A stretch of 5,783 bases of DNA, from the NCBI GenBank assembly GCA_031267015.1, contig JAIRZW010000051.1:1-5783 (forward strand), written 5' to 3'. Source of the DNA: Heliobacteriaceae bacterium (GTDB lineage: Bacteria > Cyanobacteriota > Vampirovibrionia > Gastranaerophilales > Gastranaerophilaceae). The position numbers and the translations under genes were made by a program. Under the pieces are notes generated by a model. It was not told the origin of the DNA. It did no database searches and was given only the letters and a program-made list of their open reading frames with translations. Shown piece by piece: positions 5,390-5,783 of the stretch. Numbering within the stretch: the stretch's first letter is position 1; each line of letters starts with the position of its first letter.

Positions 5390-5743
5390 TTTTATTTTGA
5401 CGCCTAATATAGAAATGATTTTGTAATTGTTTGCATTTTTAAAAGAAAGTATGTGCTCAAGGATAGAATAATCAGCTGCGGCTAATATTGCCTCACATTC
5501 TTGGTAATTTTTTGCTTTGAGCACAGAAAGATAAACGTTCCGGCTTTCAGCCGTTATCCAGCGGTTTAGTTTTATATTTATGCCATTAAACTTTTCTTTC
5601 AGTTTTTGGAAAAATTCTTCTTTAAAAATCTCATTTACAGCGCAAAACCAACTGTACAGATTAACTATTGCAAATTCTTCCAGAAGGTTTAAATATTCTT
5701 TTTTGAGATTTTTGGGTAAGTTGGTATTTTCTAAAAAACGTTC
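5369..5743 (-). CDS. C-terminal fragment of a protein, possibly a glycosyltransferase (5' truncated by contig end)
   Basis: The minus-strand frame runs from the adapter junction to TGA at 5371-5369 and gives 124 genuine residues starting ERFLENTN. The frame continues into the adapter, where it would add the false start M-L-F-R-S; those residues are not biological, so the true N-terminus is missing. The fragment is helical and lysine-rich, with an aromatic stretch (NLYSWFCAVNEIF), no membrane span, and a tail NYKIISILGVKIKLKR. Short tails of the type YKILGIPLLKIKR are common at the ends of bacterial cell-surface polysaccharide glycosyltransferases, which is the only basis for the suggested function; no catalytic motif is present in this part. 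The last codons lie inside the terminator hairpin shared with the tRNA. The function call is tentative. Confidence 0.6.
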   Translation of the reverse strand, partial: ERFLENTNLPKNLKKEYLNLLEEFAIVNLYSWFCAVNEIFKEEFFQKLKEKFNGINIKLNRWITAESRNVYLSVLKAKNYQECEAILAAADYSILEHILSFKNANNYKIISILGVKIKLKRASA

Positions 5744-5783
5744 AGATCGGAAGAGCACACGTCTGAACTCCAGTCACACAGTT
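5744..5783 (+). other. Illumina TruSeq adapter contamination at the contig end
   Basis: Bases 5744-5777 match the 34-base TruSeq indexed adapter, beginning AGATCGGAAGAGC and ending CTCCAGTCAC. The last six bases, ACAGTT, fall where the sample index would begin. This is library sequence read through a short insert and left in the assembly, not genomic DNA. Any gene call that extends past 5743 is an artefact. Confidence 0.97.

Overview
This is a short piece of a bacterial chromosome, about 40-45% GC by eye, and it appears to be the right-hand end of a draft or metagenomic contig: the last 40 bases are Illumina adapter, not genome. The pilin leader (KKGFTLAEVLITLGIIGVVAAL) and the cyanobacteria-like L34 ([21 protein letters not shown]) fit a non-photosynthetic Cyanobacteriota/Melainabacteria lineage such as the Gastranaerophilales. 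That placement is an inference from style, not a database match.

Layout. Positions 1-309 hold the end of an acidic protein of unknown function, read rightward and cut by the window edge. Converging on it is a 163-residue unknown hydrophilic protein (312-803, minus). A 160-base divergent spacer follows, with a promoter overlapped by a repeated TTGTAACAA motif. An unknown polytopic membrane protein comes next (964-2268, plus), whose last 66 bases run antisense into the 3' end of proC (2203-3021, minus; proline biosynthesis). proC is divergent from rpmH-rnpA (3088-3603, plus; ribosomal protein L34 and the protein subunit of RNase P). A 173-residue unknown protein starts three bases after rnpA, a position where many bacteria carry yidD, yidC or related genes.

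After a 139-base spacer with its own promoter there is a 308-residue pilin-like surface protein (4268-5194). It carries a C-terminal DUF1566/C-type-lectin-like domain encoded in DNA of a clearly different base composition. An initiator tRNA-Met (5274-5350) follows with its own promoter and a strong terminator. The terminator is shared with a convergent, truncated minus-strand gene (5369-5743) that runs into the adapter.

rpmH and rnpA form a classical translation/RNA-processing operon, proC is an independent housekeeping gene, and the tRNA is a separate unit. The most interesting locus is the pilin-lectin mosaic. Its 3' block is rich in NNC/NNT codons and poor in A-ending codons, as expected of a recombined cassette or of the variable region of a diversity-generating retroelement (DGR). 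No reverse transcriptase or template repeat lies in this window, so that remains a hypothesis.
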